The notes beneath the pieces were generated by a model that was given only the letters and a program-made list of their open reading frames with translations, made no database searches and was not told the origin of the DNA. Shown in pieces: positions 16,147 to 24,874 of a stretch of DNA of 36,001 nucleotides (its first letter is position 1; every line of letters starts with the position of its first letter). This stretch comes from Bryobacterales bacterium (lineage in GTDB: Bacteria > Acidobacteriota > Terriglobia > Bryobacterales > Bryobacteraceae). Location of the stretch: the NCBI GenBank assembly GCA_020847975.1, contig JADLBD010000141.1, forward strand, positions 1 through 36,001, read 5' to 3'. Both the position numbers and the translations under genes were made by a program.

Positions 16147-16300
16147 GCATCGAAATGCCGGTAGCATCGGTGGCTGCCCTTCCGCGCAGTCAGGATGAAG
16201 CCGAATGACTTTAGCGCCGTACAGCCGGCGTGCCAACCGCCCTCATTCAAATAGCCGCGTCCTCCACCCTCCGCTTCCCCGCCGCCACCCCGCAATGCAA

Positions 16301-16317
16301 TATCATGTCTGTCAATG
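16301..16317 (+). promoter_or_regulatory. candidate -10 box just before the cytochrome gene (possible leaderless start)
   Basis: TATCAT (16301-16306, five of six matches to TATAAT) ends 8 bases before ATG 16315, about where transcription would begin. No Shine-Dalgarno sequence precedes the ATG. No good -35 box is seen, so this is a weak prediction. Confidence 0.25.
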
Positions 16318-17769
16318 ACCGCATTAGTCTTGCTCCTTGCCATCGGCCCCATGCGTGCCGCTCCCGCTGTCGAATATCACATTCAACGCGCCGCATCTCC
16401 CATCACCATCGATGCCAAACTCGACGAACCCGCCTGGCGAGCCGCTGCCCCAACCAGCGATTTCGTCTTCAATTGGTACGCCTCCGGCGACAAGGAACCC
16501 ACTGAAGCCAAACTCCTCTGGGACGACGATAATCTCTACGTCTCCTGGCGTTGTTCGGATCGCCATATCTCCGCCTTCGAGCGCAAACGCCACGGCCCCG
16601 TTTCCAAAGATGATTGCGTCGAAATCTTCCTCTCCCCCAACCCTGCCAAGGTCCGCAACTACTATACCTTCGAGATCAACGCCATCGGAACGATGCTCAA
16701 CCGCTGCCGCACCGATTGGTGGACCGGTCCGCCCACCTGGGAACCCGAGGGCGTCGAATACCGCACCACCTTTCACGGCTTGGCCCGCAAGGATGAATCT
16801 GCCGGCGACAAAGAGTGGATCGTGGAACTCGCCATCCCGTTCTCTAATTTCTCCCGCGACGCCGCCCACACCCCTCCCCGCGATGGCGATGAATGGCGCC
16901 TCAACCTGACCCGCATCGGCGGCCAGACCAACCCCCAGGCCAGCACCTGGTCCCCCATCCCCCCGCCCTCGCGATCCTTCCACACCCCCGAGAACTTCGG
17001 CAAAGTCGTATTCCTCGCCCAGGCGCAGCGGCGCGGCGGCGCTCGCGGCTTTGTCCGCGAACCCGCCCCAAACCCTGAAGAGGCCGCCGCCGGCAAGGCC
17101 CTCTACAACGCCAACTGCACCATGTGCCACGGCCTCAACGGCGAGCAGGGCGATCGCGCTCCCGCCCTTGGAGCCCGCCGCAATTACCTGCGCCGCACCA
17201 GCGCCGATCTCTTCGACGCCGTCAAGAACGGCATCAAAGGCACACTCATGCCCGCCTCTCCCCTCCCCGACGCCGATGTCCACAAGATCGTCACGTATAT
17301 CCGCAGCCTTCGCGCCACCGCCGCCGACGCCCCCGCTGAGGGCAACGCGGCCAACGGCGAAACCATCTTCAACGGCAAGGGCGGATGCACCCAATGCCAC
17401 ATGCTCGGCGGCCGCGGCGGTCTCCTCGGCCCCGACCTCACCGATATCGCCGCCGAGCGCAAACTCGCCGATCTTCAGGCTGCTCTCACCCACCCTAAAT
17501 CCATCATCCCCCGCGGCTTCCGCCCTGTTCACCTCACCACTTTGGACGGCCGGCAGATTCGCGGCGTGGTCAAGAACGAGAACAACTTCTCTCTCCAAGT
17601 CCTCGGCATGGATGGCAAGCTGCACCTCCTGCTGCGCAGCGAATTGCAGCAACTTACCTACGAACCGGAGTCGCTGATGCCCTCCGACTTTGATAAAAAG
17701 CTCAGCAAGGATGAATTTCAGGATCTGTTGGCCTTCCTCAGCCGGCAGACACGGAGGCGGGCTCAATGA
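16315..17769 (+). CDS. secreted CBM9-like domain fused to two c-type haem domains
   Basis: Protein of 484 residues. After a short signal peptide (about 1-16), residues 20-230 form a CBM9-like/DOMON-type beta sandwich (ITIDAKLDEPAWRAA, LLWDDDNLYVSWRCSD, DDCVEIFLSP). Two haem-binding motifs follow: Cys268-Thr-Met-Cys-His272 in an ordinary class I cytochrome c domain, and Cys358-Thr-Gln-Cys-His362 in a domain resembling the putative haem-binding domain of Planctomycetes/Verrucomicrobia (GPDLTDI, P-K-S-I-I-P-R-G-F, then a small beta domain ending SLMPSDF). It would bind a carbohydrate or surface and accept electrons outside the cytoplasm. It overlaps the PQQ dehydrogenase gene by 4 bp, so it is the likely electron acceptor of that enzyme. 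Confidence 0.88.
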   Translation: MTALVLLLAIGPMRAAPAVEYHIQRAASPITIDAKLDEPAWRAAAPTSDFVFNWYASGDKEPTEAKLLWDDDNLYVSWRCSDRHISAFERKRHGPVSKDDCVEIFLSPNPAKVRNYYTFEINAIGTMLNRCRTDWWTGPPTWEPEGVEYRTTFHGLARKDESAGDKEWIVELAIPFSNFSRDAAHTPPRDGDEWRLNLTRIGGQTNPQASTWSPIPPPSRSFHTPENFGKVVFLAQAQRRGGARGFVREPAPNPEEAAAGKALYNANCTMCHGLNGEQGDRAPALGARRNYLRRTSADLFDAVKNGIKGTLMPASPLPDADVHKIVTYIRSLRATAADAPAEGNAANGETIFNGKGGCTQCHMLGGRGGLLGPDLTDIAAERKLADLQAALTHPKSIIPRGFRPVHLTTLDGRQIRGVVKNENNFSLQVLGMDGKLHLLLRSELQQLTYEPESLMPSDFDKKLSKDEFQDLLAFLSRQTRRRAQ

Positions 17770-19331
17770 AGCGCGTGTTCTTTTTTCTCATCGCGGGCGT
17801 TCTCTCCGCGCAGGTCACCTACGATCAACTCCGTAAGGCGGCGCCCGATAACTGGTTTCACTACAACGGCCAGTATCATTCCCAGCGCCACAGCCTGCTC
17901 GATCAGGTCAACACGCGTAACGCCAAAAAGCTCGCCGCCCAATGGATCTATCACGTCCCGGAGGCGCGCCGCCTCGAAACCGTCCCCATCGTCGTCGATG
18001 GCGTAATGTATATCTCCCAGCCCAATGAGGTCTACGCCCTCGATGCCCGCACCGGCCGCGCAATCTGGCAATACCACCACCAACCCGCCCTCACCAAAGG
18101 GCCCAATCGCGGCGTCGCCGTCTATGGCAACAAAGTTTACGCCGGCACACCCGATGCCCACCTCGTTGCCCTCGATGCCCGCAACGGCAGTTTGCTCTGG
18201 TCCGCCAAGCTCGCTGAAGCGAGCGACGGTTACTGGTGCCCTGTCGCCCCCATGGCCATTAACGGAAAGATCATCATCGGCATCGCTCCCGGCGACCATG
18301 GACTCAACGGCTTCCTCGATGCCTACGACGCCGAAACCGGCGAACGCCTCTGGCGCTGGAACGCAATCCCCAAACCCGGCGAGCCCGGGAATGAAACCTG
18401 GGCCGGCGACTCCTGGAAAACCGGCGGCGGCGACACCTGGCTCACCGGCAGCTACGACCCCGAACTCAACCTCATCTACTGGGGCATCGGCAACCCCGCC
18501 CCGGATTTCGACGGCGACGTCCGCAAAGGCGACAATCTCTACACCGAAAGCATCGTCGCCCTCGACGCAAACACCGGAAAGATGAAATGGTACTTCCAGA
18601 CCACCCCCTGGGACGTCCACGATTGGGACGCCGTCGAAATCCCCGTGCTGGTCGACGCGCCCTACCAGGGCCAGACGCGCAAGCTCCTTGTGCAGGCCAA
18701 CCGCAACGGCTTCTACTATGTCCTCGACCGTACCAACGGCAAGTTCCTCCATGGCTCCCCGTTCGTGAAACTCCTCAACTGGGCCAGCGGCCTCACCCCC
18801 GAGGGCAGGCCCATCCGCGTTCCCGGGGTCATCCCGAGTATCAAGGGCACCAAGACCTGCCCAGCCACCTCGGGAGCCACCAACTGGATGTCCCCTGCCT
18901 ATAATCCCGCCACCGGCTGGTTCTACGTCGTGGCGCAGGAAGGCTGCGGAGTCAACTATAAATCCCGCGACGCGTTCCGCCCCGGCGGCAATCCTTACAT
19001 GGGTACCGGATACATCGAAAGCCCCGAAGAACCCTGGCAAATGTACGTCCGCGCGCTCGATCTCACCACCGGCAAGTTGCAGTGGGAGTATCGCCAGATC
19101 GGCTCCAGCCATTACGGCGCGGGGCTCCTCTCCACCGCCGGCGGCCTCATCTTCGCCGCCGACGATCAGGGCACGCTCACCGCGCTCGATGCCCGCGACG
19201 GCAAAGCGCTCTGGCACTTCAACACAGGCCAGGCGATTTCCGCCTCTCCCATGACGTACATGGTGAACGGAAAGCAGTACGTCGCCATCGCCGCGGGCTC
19301 CAACGTAATGGCATTCGCGCTCCAGGAATAG
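17766..19331 (+). CDS. PQQ-dependent dehydrogenase (quinoprotein alcohol dehydrogenase family)
   Basis: Periplasmic eight-bladed propeller enzyme of 521 residues with a signal peptide (about 1-15). Repeated tryptophan-docking motifs are visible, such as ALDARTGRAIWQY, ALDARNGSLLW, AYDAETGERLWRW, ALDANTGKMKWYF and LDLTTGKLQWEY. GIGNPAPDFDG carries the conserved metal-site asparagine. In TPWDVHDWDA, Asp286 aligns with the catalytic base of methanol dehydrogenase and Asp288 with the extra aspartate of lanthanide-dependent (XoxF/PedH) enzymes. No adjacent-cysteine pair of the MxaF type is seen. It lacks its own haem domain, and the upstream fused dihaem protein is coupled by a 4 bp overlap. The substrate, an alcohol or sugar, is unknown. 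Confidence 0.92.
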   Translation: MKRVFFFLIAGVLSAQVTYDQLRKAAPDNWFHYNGQYHSQRHSLLDQVNTRNAKKLAAQWIYHVPEARRLETVPIVVDGVMYISQPNEVYALDARTGRAIWQYHHQPALTKGPNRGVAVYGNKVYAGTPDAHLVALDARNGSLLWSAKLAEASDGYWCPVAPMAINGKIIIGIAPGDHGLNGFLDAYDAETGERLWRWNAIPKPGEPGNETWAGDSWKTGGGDTWLTGSYDPELNLIYWGIGNPAPDFDGDVRKGDNLYTESIVALDANTGKMKWYFQTTPWDVHDWDAVEIPVLVDAPYQGQTRKLLVQANRNGFYYVLDRTNGKFLHGSPFVKLLNWASGLTPEGRPIRVPGVIPSIKGTKTCPATSGATNWMSPAYNPATGWFYVVAQEGCGVNYKSRDAFRPGGNPYMGTGYIESPEEPWQMYVRALDLTTGKLQWEYRQIGSSHYGAGLLSTAGGLIFAADDQGTLTALDARDGKALWHFNTGQAISASPMTYMVNGKQYVAIAAGSNVMAFALQE

Positions 19332-19340
19332 CAGGTCGCC

Positions 19341-21356
19341 ATGCGGCTCCTCCTCGCCATGTTCACCGTTGCGGCCTCCGCCGCAACAGTGCCGCTTGAC
19401 GTGTCCGGTCTCCGTAATGGACCCGTCACCGTTCAATCCACCCCCGAATCCGCCACCGTCCGCTGGTCGCATGACGGCCGCGCCTTCGAGGCCGAATTCT
19501 CCCTCGACCCCGCCAGGCCTCTCATCACCGCCATCCGTGCCGGCGGCAAACTGATCATCGATCGCGCTCAACCCATCTACCGCTGCTCCACCGGAAAACG
19601 CCGCGGCGGCTGGGATCAGTTCTTCGATTTCCCTCCCAGCCACCCCGAAGGCACGCGCAGCTTCGAAGGTAAATTCCAGCTACGCGCCGCCCGCGCCCGC
19701 ACCGCCGGCAATCGCGTCGAAATGTACTTCGACGGCCTCGACATGGGCATCTTTCACGGCGGCATTGCCTACACCTTCTACCCCGAAAGCCGCCTCATCC
19801 TCCAGGAGGCGGTCATGAAAACCGAAGAGCCGGACACCGCCTACTTCTACAGCAGCGGCCTCCGCATCACCGCCGATGCCGATCGCCGCCCCGGACGCAC
19901 CATGGCCTCCGAAATCGCCTTCTACGACACCGCCGGGAAGTTCCAGCGTGTTAACAAGGAAGGCTCCGAACGCTGGCCCGAAGCCGTCCGATACCGCACG
20001 CTCGCCGCGCGTACTCCCCACGGAGCCATCGCTGTCTTCCCTCCCCCTCACCGCTACTTCATGCCCCGCGACTACACCACCAACATGGGTTACCTCTGGC
20101 ATACCGAATGGCGCGGCGCCGTCTCCATCGGCATCCGCCAGTTGCCCGACGACAATTCCCCCTTCTACCCCTGGATGAACGCCCCGCCGGGCACAGAGCA
20201 GCACATGGGCGTCTTTTACCTCATCGATGACAAAGACCCGAAGTCCGTCATCGACGACGTCGTCCGCTACACCCATGCCGACCGCTTCCCCACCCTCGAC
20301 GGTTATAAAACCTTCGCCCCCCACTGGCACCTCTCCTACACCGAGCAGGCCATGGCTAACGGCTTCGAATGGACCCCGCCCTTCAAGCCCGTCATGAAAG
20401 CCATGGGCATCGACGCCGCCATGATTGACGATTTTCACGGCGATCTCCATCCACAGGACCTCACGGACCTCCGCCTCCAGGAACTCGACGCCTACTACAA
20501 AGCCTGTAAAGCGCAATCCGATCCGGAATTCCTGCTCATTCCTTCCGAGGAAGCCAATGTGTACCTCGGCGGACATTGGATCCTCGTCTTCCCCAAGCCC
20601 GTCCTCTGGCACATGAAGAGCATCCCAGGCCGCCCCTTCCGCGACTCCCACCCGAAGTACGGCGCCGTCTACCACGTTGGGGACGCAAAGCAGATGCTCG
20701 ATCTCATCCGCCTGGAAAACGGCATCGCCTACCAGTCCCATCCCCGCACCAAGGGCTCTACCGGCTACCCAGACAAGATCCGCGATACTGAGCATTTCCG
20801 CGACCCCCGCTACATCGGCTTCGGCTGGAAGGCCATGAACTCCGATCTCTCCTCCCCCCGCCTCGGCGAGCGCACCCTGAAACTCCTCGATGACTCAGCC
20901 AACTGGGGCCCCCACAAAATCATGCTCGGCGAGGTCGACGTCTTCCAAATCGACTCCACTCACGAACTCTACGGCCACATGAACGTCAACTACGTCCGCA
21001 TCCCCAACCTGCCCAGTTGGGAAAACTACGGCCAACTCCTCGACGCCGTCCAGCGCGGCGATTTCTTCCTCTCCACCGGAGAAGTGCTCCTCCCCGCGGC
21101 CTCCCTTACCCCCGCCGAAGGCGACAGCATCACCGTCAAAGCTACCATCCGCCACACCTTCCCCCTCGAATTCGCCGAAGTCGTCTGGGGCGACGGCAGC
21201 GCCACCCGGCGTAAGATCATCCCGCTCGATACCACCCACGAATTCGGAGCCGGACAGTATACTTGGAAGATAGCCGCCCCCCGTTGGAAATGGGCCCGTC
21301 TCGCGGTCTGGGACATTGCCGCGAACGGAGCCATGATAAATCCGGTCTGGCGCTGA
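19341..21356 (+). CDS. secreted protein with PHP-like metal-binding motifs, function unknown
   Basis: Protein of 671 residues with a signal peptide (about 1-14). Residues about 20-310 look like beta-sandwich material without a family I recognise. From about 320 to 585 the order of possible metal ligands recalls the PHP phosphoesterase fold: His328-Trp-His330, Asp363-Asp-Phe-His366, Glu403 in IPSEEANV, Ser466-His467-Pro, and a late D-V-F-Q-I-D-S-T-H motif. The last 80 residues look like an Ig-type sandwich. PHP enzymes normally act on phosphoesters, but this one is exported and may act on another bond. It starts 9 bp after the PQQ dehydrogenase and ends 3 bp before the TonB receptor, so it belongs to the same operon. 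The fold assignment is by eye. Confidence 0.7.
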   Translation: MRLLLAMFTVAASAATVPLDVSGLRNGPVTVQSTPESATVRWSHDGRAFEAEFSLDPARPLITAIRAGGKLIIDRAQPIYRCSTGKRRGGWDQFFDFPPSHPEGTRSFEGKFQLRAARARTAGNRVEMYFDGLDMGIFHGGIAYTFYPESRLILQEAVMKTEEPDTAYFYSSGLRITADADRRPGRTMASEIAFYDTAGKFQRVNKEGSERWPEAVRYRTLAARTPHGAIAVFPPPHRYFMPRDYTTNMGYLWHTEWRGAVSIGIRQLPDDNSPFYPWMNAPPGTEQHMGVFYLIDDKDPKSVIDDVVRYTHADRFPTLDGYKTFAPHWHLSYTEQAMANGFEWTPPFKPVMKAMGIDAAMIDDFHGDLHPQDLTDLRLQELDAYYKACKAQSDPEFLLIPSEEANVYLGGHWILVFPKPVLWHMKSIPGRPFRDSHPKYGAVYHVGDAKQMLDLIRLENGIAYQSHPRTKGSTGYPDKIRDTEHFRDPRYIGFGWKAMNSDLSSPRLGERTLKLLDDSANWGPHKIMLGEVDVFQIDSTHELYGHMNVNYVRIPNLPSWENYGQLLDAVQRGDFFLSTGEVLLPAASLTPAEGDSITVKATIRHTFPLEFAEVVWGDGSATRRKIIPLDTTHEFGAGQYTWKIAAPRWKWARLAVWDIAANGAMINPVWR

Positions 21357-21359
21357 TTC

Positions 21360-23144
21360 ATGCGCATCTTCCTCACGTTACTCCTCTACCCTCTTTCCCT
21401 GCCCGCCCAGCAACCCGCTCCGCCGGAACGGAAAGACAGCATCGTCGTCACCGGCAACTACGAACCCATGCCGCTTGACGAGTCCGAGCGCAGCGTCTCC
21501 GTCATCCCCATCCGCAACCAGTCGCTGCTCTTCAATACCTTCATCGACGCCCTCCGCCTCGATCCTTCCGTCGATCTCCGCCAGCGCGCCCCTGACGGCA
21601 TTCAAGCCGACGTCTCCATCCGCGGCGGCACTTTCGGCCAGACCCTCGTCCTCCTCAACGGCCTCCGCATGAGCGACCCCCAAACCGGCCACCACAACCT
21701 CGATCTCCCCGTTCCCCTCGAGAGCATTGAACGCATCGAAGTTCTCCACGGCGCCGGCTCCTCGCTCTACGGCTCCGATGCCGTCGGCGGCGTCATCAAC
21801 CTCATCACCTCCCCGCCCGAAACCAGCGAAATCCGCCTCCAGACCGCCGTTGGCAACTTCGGCGTCAACCAGCAGCGCGTCGCCGTCACCGGAGTCCTCG
21901 GCAAACTCAGCGAACAGGTCACCTTCTCCCGCGATTTCTCCTCCGGCTTCACCCCCAACCGCGATTACCGCAACCTCCTCTTCGGCTCCGCCACCCGCTG
22001 GCGCTCCGCCCTCGGAGCGACGGATATCGATCTCGGCTACTCCGACAAGCCCTTCGGAGCCCAGGGTTTTTACGGCAACTACCCCAGTTGGGAACGAACC
22101 AAAGGCTGGTTCGCCGGACTCCGCCAGGAACTCGGCGAGCACACCGAAGCCACCTTCTCTTACCGCAGGCACACCGATCTGTTCGTCCTTTTCCGTGACA
22201 ACCCGCCCCGCTATACTAACCGCCACCTCGCCGAATCCTGGACCGCCAGCCTCCGCCGCCGCAACTCCGTTTCAAACAATGTCACCATCCACTACGGCAT
22301 CGAAGGCTTCGGCGACTCTATCGTCTCCAACAACCTCGGCGCCCACAGCCGCGCGCGTGGAGCCGCCTACCTCTCCCTCGACGCCCGCGTCCTCCAGCGC
22401 TGGTCCGTCACCGCCGCCATCCGTAACGAAATCTACCGCGGCCTCCCCGGCGAATGGAGCCCCACCTTGGGCATCGGCTATTGGGCATCCTCCAAGTGGA
22501 AACTCCGCGCCGGAGCCAGCCGCGCCTTCCGCCTCCCCACCTACACCGACCTCTACTACAGCGACCCTGCCAACCGCGGCAACCCGCTCCTCCGCCCCGA
22601 ACACGCCTGGAGCTACGAAGGCGGCGTCGATTTCCACCCCACCCCCGATTGGCGCCTCCAAACCACCGTCTTCCACCGCCGCGACACCAACGGCATCGAC
22701 TATATCCGCCCCGCCGGCTCCACCATCTGGGACGCCGTCAACGTCCAGCGCCTCCGCTTCACCGGCATCGAAGCAAGCGCCTCCCGCCGCTGGAAACACT
22801 CCATCTTCGACTGGACCTACACCGGCATGCACGGCGCAGCATCCCCCCTCGCCGGCTTCCAATCGAAATACGCGTTCAACTACCTCACCCACTCCGGCCT
22901 CTTCGGCTGGACCGGACAACTCCCCGGCCGCATCACCGCCCGCACCCGTATCGGAGCCGCCGAACGCCGCGCCTATAAAGCCTACCCCGCCTGGGACGCC
23001 TCCCTCGCCGGAGCTATCCGGAACCTCCACCCCTACATCCAACTCACCAACCTCACCAATACCTACACCGAAGATATCCCCGGAGTCGCCAACCCCGGCC
23101 GCGCCATCATCGGCGGGGTGGAATGGGTGTGGCGCCGCCGTTAG
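21360..23144 (+). CDS. TonB-dependent outer membrane receptor
   Basis: Protein of 594 residues with a signal peptide ending near LPAQ. A TonB-box-like SIVVTG at 27-32 is followed by a plug domain (about 40-150) with typical motifs: VSIRGGTFGQTLVLLNGLRM, IERIEVLHGAGSSLYGSDAVGGVINLIT. The rest alternates as beta-strands, with YRLPTYTDLYY-type and N-P-L-L-R-P-E-H blocks of BtuB/siderophore receptors. It is at the small end of the family (about 600 residues, as BtuB). It ends in WVWRRR instead of the usual aromatic last residue. As last gene of the cytochrome/PQQ operon it could import the oxidised product, PQQ or a metal complex such as a lanthanophore; which one is unknown. Confidence 0.92.
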   Translation: MRIFLTLLLYPLSLPAQQPAPPERKDSIVVTGNYEPMPLDESERSVSVIPIRNQSLLFNTFIDALRLDPSVDLRQRAPDGIQADVSIRGGTFGQTLVLLNGLRMSDPQTGHHNLDLPVPLESIERIEVLHGAGSSLYGSDAVGGVINLITSPPETSEIRLQTAVGNFGVNQQRVAVTGVLGKLSEQVTFSRDFSSGFTPNRDYRNLLFGSATRWRSALGATDIDLGYSDKPFGAQGFYGNYPSWERTKGWFAGLRQELGEHTEATFSYRRHTDLFVLFRDNPPRYTNRHLAESWTASLRRRNSVSNNVTIHYGIEGFGDSIVSNNLGAHSRARGAAYLSLDARVLQRWSVTAAIRNEIYRGLPGEWSPTLGIGYWASSKWKLRAGASRAFRLPTYTDLYYSDPANRGNPLLRPEHAWSYEGGVDFHPTPDWRLQTTVFHRRDTNGIDYIRPAGSTIWDAVNVQRLRFTGIEASASRRWKHSIFDWTYTGMHGAASPLAGFQSKYAFNYLTHSGLFGWTGQLPGRITARTRIGAAERRAYKAYPAWDASLAGAIRNLHPYIQLTNLTNTYTEDIPGVANPGRAIIGGVEWVWRRR

Positions 23145-23541
23145 CACATGCCCCAACGCGCCTTCCGCAAGACGTCCTCTACTGCCTCGGGGTGCCTGGC
23201 GATGACGGCCAATAACACACGAGTGGGCATGATGAACACGAAGTCAAAATCCAGAAGATGAACTCGCCGGGCGGCACTTGCTCCAAAGAAGGGGCTTGTA
23301 TCGAGGGTTTGGAACAGGCAATTGATTAGACACGCGGCGAAAATGACGATGTACGCATCACATTGGTTCATGTGCCGGAAGTTGATGTCCACGCGGTACG
23401 GTGAAGATGGGACTTTTTCAGACGCAGTTTTGCAACGAGGCTTTGTTGCGGCCTCCCGCGGTAAGTTCCCCCTCCGAAGTTCGCCCCCGAATAGACCTCC
23501 TAACCCATCCTGAGCGACACTAGGATTAAGTACCAAAACTC
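23145..23541 (-). other. 397-bp gap with a doubtful 131-codon minus-strand reading frame
   Basis: This stretch is visibly less GC-rich than its neighbours and holds no recognised gene. On the minus strand an open frame runs from 23536 to 23141, overlapping the end of the TonB receptor gene by 4 bp. Its product has no signal peptide and no motif I know; it has a hydrophobic patch AYIVIFAACLINCLF. It could be a small unknown gene, a gene remnant or chance. TAGGAT at 23521-23526 might be a -10 box for the rightward M16 gene, without a good -35 box. Confidence 0.3.
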
Positions 23542-24873
23542 ATGCTGTCTGTCTTCTGTACCGTCCTATTCGGGATTTCCATGTTAGCCCAAGCCGCCGG
23601 TCCCCAACAAAAGGCGTTCCCTTACGCCTACGATCAGCACGATTTTCCAAACGGCCTCCGCCTCGTTACCGTCCCCACTGACTACCCCAACGTCGTGGCG
23701 GTCTACATCGTCGTTCAGGCCGGATCGCGCAATGAGATTGAACCCGGCAAGAGCGGCTTCGCGCACTTCTTCGAGCACGTCATGTTTCGCGGCACAAAGA
23801 ACACGACCCCCGAAGAATACGAGCAGCGATTGAAGCGCATGGGAGCCTCCTCGAACGCCTCCACGTGGGATGACCGCACCATCTACCACACCACCTTCTC
23901 CAAGGAAGACCTGGATGAGTTGCTCCGCCTCGAGGCCGACCGGTTTCAGAACCTCTCCTACTCCGAGGATGTCTTCCGCACCGAGGCGCTCGCCGTCCTC
24001 GGCGAGTACAACAAATCGAGCGCCGAACCGCTCGAAAAACTGAACGAAGTCCTCTACGACACAGCCTTCGACAAGCACACCTACAAGCACACCACCATCG
24101 GCTTCCTCAAGGATATCGAGGACATGCCCAACCAGTACGCCTACAGCAAGGTCTTCTTCAACCGCTTCTACCGCCCCGAATACACCACCATTATCGTGGC
24201 CGGCGACGTCTCCCCCGCCGGTGTCCGCCCGATTGTGGAGAAATACTGGGGCAACTGGCAGCGCGGCAGCTACAAGGTGGACATCCCGGCTGAACCGGCG
24301 CACGACAAGCCGCGCACCAACCATGTCGAATGGCCGTCCTCTACCCTGCCGGTCATCAGCGTGGCATTCCAGAATTCCGCCTACACAGACACGGACGTCG
24401 ATTCCGCCGCCCTCGATCTCATCGGCCAACTCGGCTTTTCGCAGAACTCTGACCTCTACCGCAAGCTCGTCATCGAAGACCAGACTGTCGACTTCCTCGC
24501 CTTTGACAACTTCGACCATGTCGATCCAAACCTCTTCACCGTGACCGCGCGCGTCAAGAAGGAGGCCGATGTCTCCAAAGTCCAGGATCAGATCCTCGCC
24601 GCTCTGAAGGGGTTCCAGGACGCTCCTGTCCCCATGGACAAACTGGAGGCGGTCAAGCAGCATCTGCGCTATGCTTTCGCCCTGCGGCTCGACAACAGCC
24701 AGGCCATCGCCATGACGCTCGCCCACTTCATTTCCCTGCGCCGCACGCCGGAAACCATCAACCGCCTCTACGACCGCTACGCCGCCCTCACACCCGCCGA
24801 TCTCCAGCGCATCGCCAAGAAGTACTTCGCCGATAACGAACGCACCATCGTCACTCTGTCCACGAAAAAGTAG
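23542..24873 (+). CDS. M16 family zinc peptidase, catalytic subunit
   Basis: Secreted protein of 443 residues; the signal peptide ends near MLAQAAG. The inverted zinc motif is His75-Phe-Phe-Glu78-His79 and the third ligand Glu155 follows 76 residues later, the exact spacing of active M16 enzymes. The usual M16 two-domain clamshell length is about 430. M16B enzymes work as a pair with a related subunit lacking the zinc motif, and such a subunit is encoded two genes downstream (26187-27662). It is one base away from the mtaB start. The substrate is probably a peptide or misfolded protein in the periplasm. Confidence 0.94.
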   Translation: MLSVFCTVLFGISMLAQAAGPQQKAFPYAYDQHDFPNGLRLVTVPTDYPNVVAVYIVVQAGSRNEIEPGKSGFAHFFEHVMFRGTKNTTPEEYEQRLKRMGASSNASTWDDRTIYHTTFSKEDLDELLRLEADRFQNLSYSEDVFRTEALAVLGEYNKSSAEPLEKLNEVLYDTAFDKHTYKHTTIGFLKDIEDMPNQYAYSKVFFNRFYRPEYTTIIVAGDVSPAGVRPIVEKYWGNWQRGSYKVDIPAEPAHDKPRTNHVEWPSSTLPVISVAFQNSAYTDTDVDSAALDLIGQLGFSQNSDLYRKLVIEDQTVDFLAFDNFDHVDPNLFTVTARVKKEADVSKVQDQILAALKGFQDAPVPMDKLEAVKQHLRYAFALRLDNSQAIAMTLAHFISLRRTPETINRLYDRYAALTPADLQRIAKKYFADNERTIVTLSTKK

Positions 24874-24874
24874 C

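Noticed and set aside
17763..19643. 626-codon minus-strand frame opposite the PQQ dehydrogenase
   Set aside because: Gly/Val/Glu-rich with no family motif; the opposite strand encodes repeated tryptophan-docking motifs of a quinoprotein.
21727..23205. 492-codon frame overlapping the TonB receptor gene
   Set aside because: The product is Pro/Ser/Ala low-complexity; the receptor frame has plug and barrel motifs, so this is an out-of-frame shadow.
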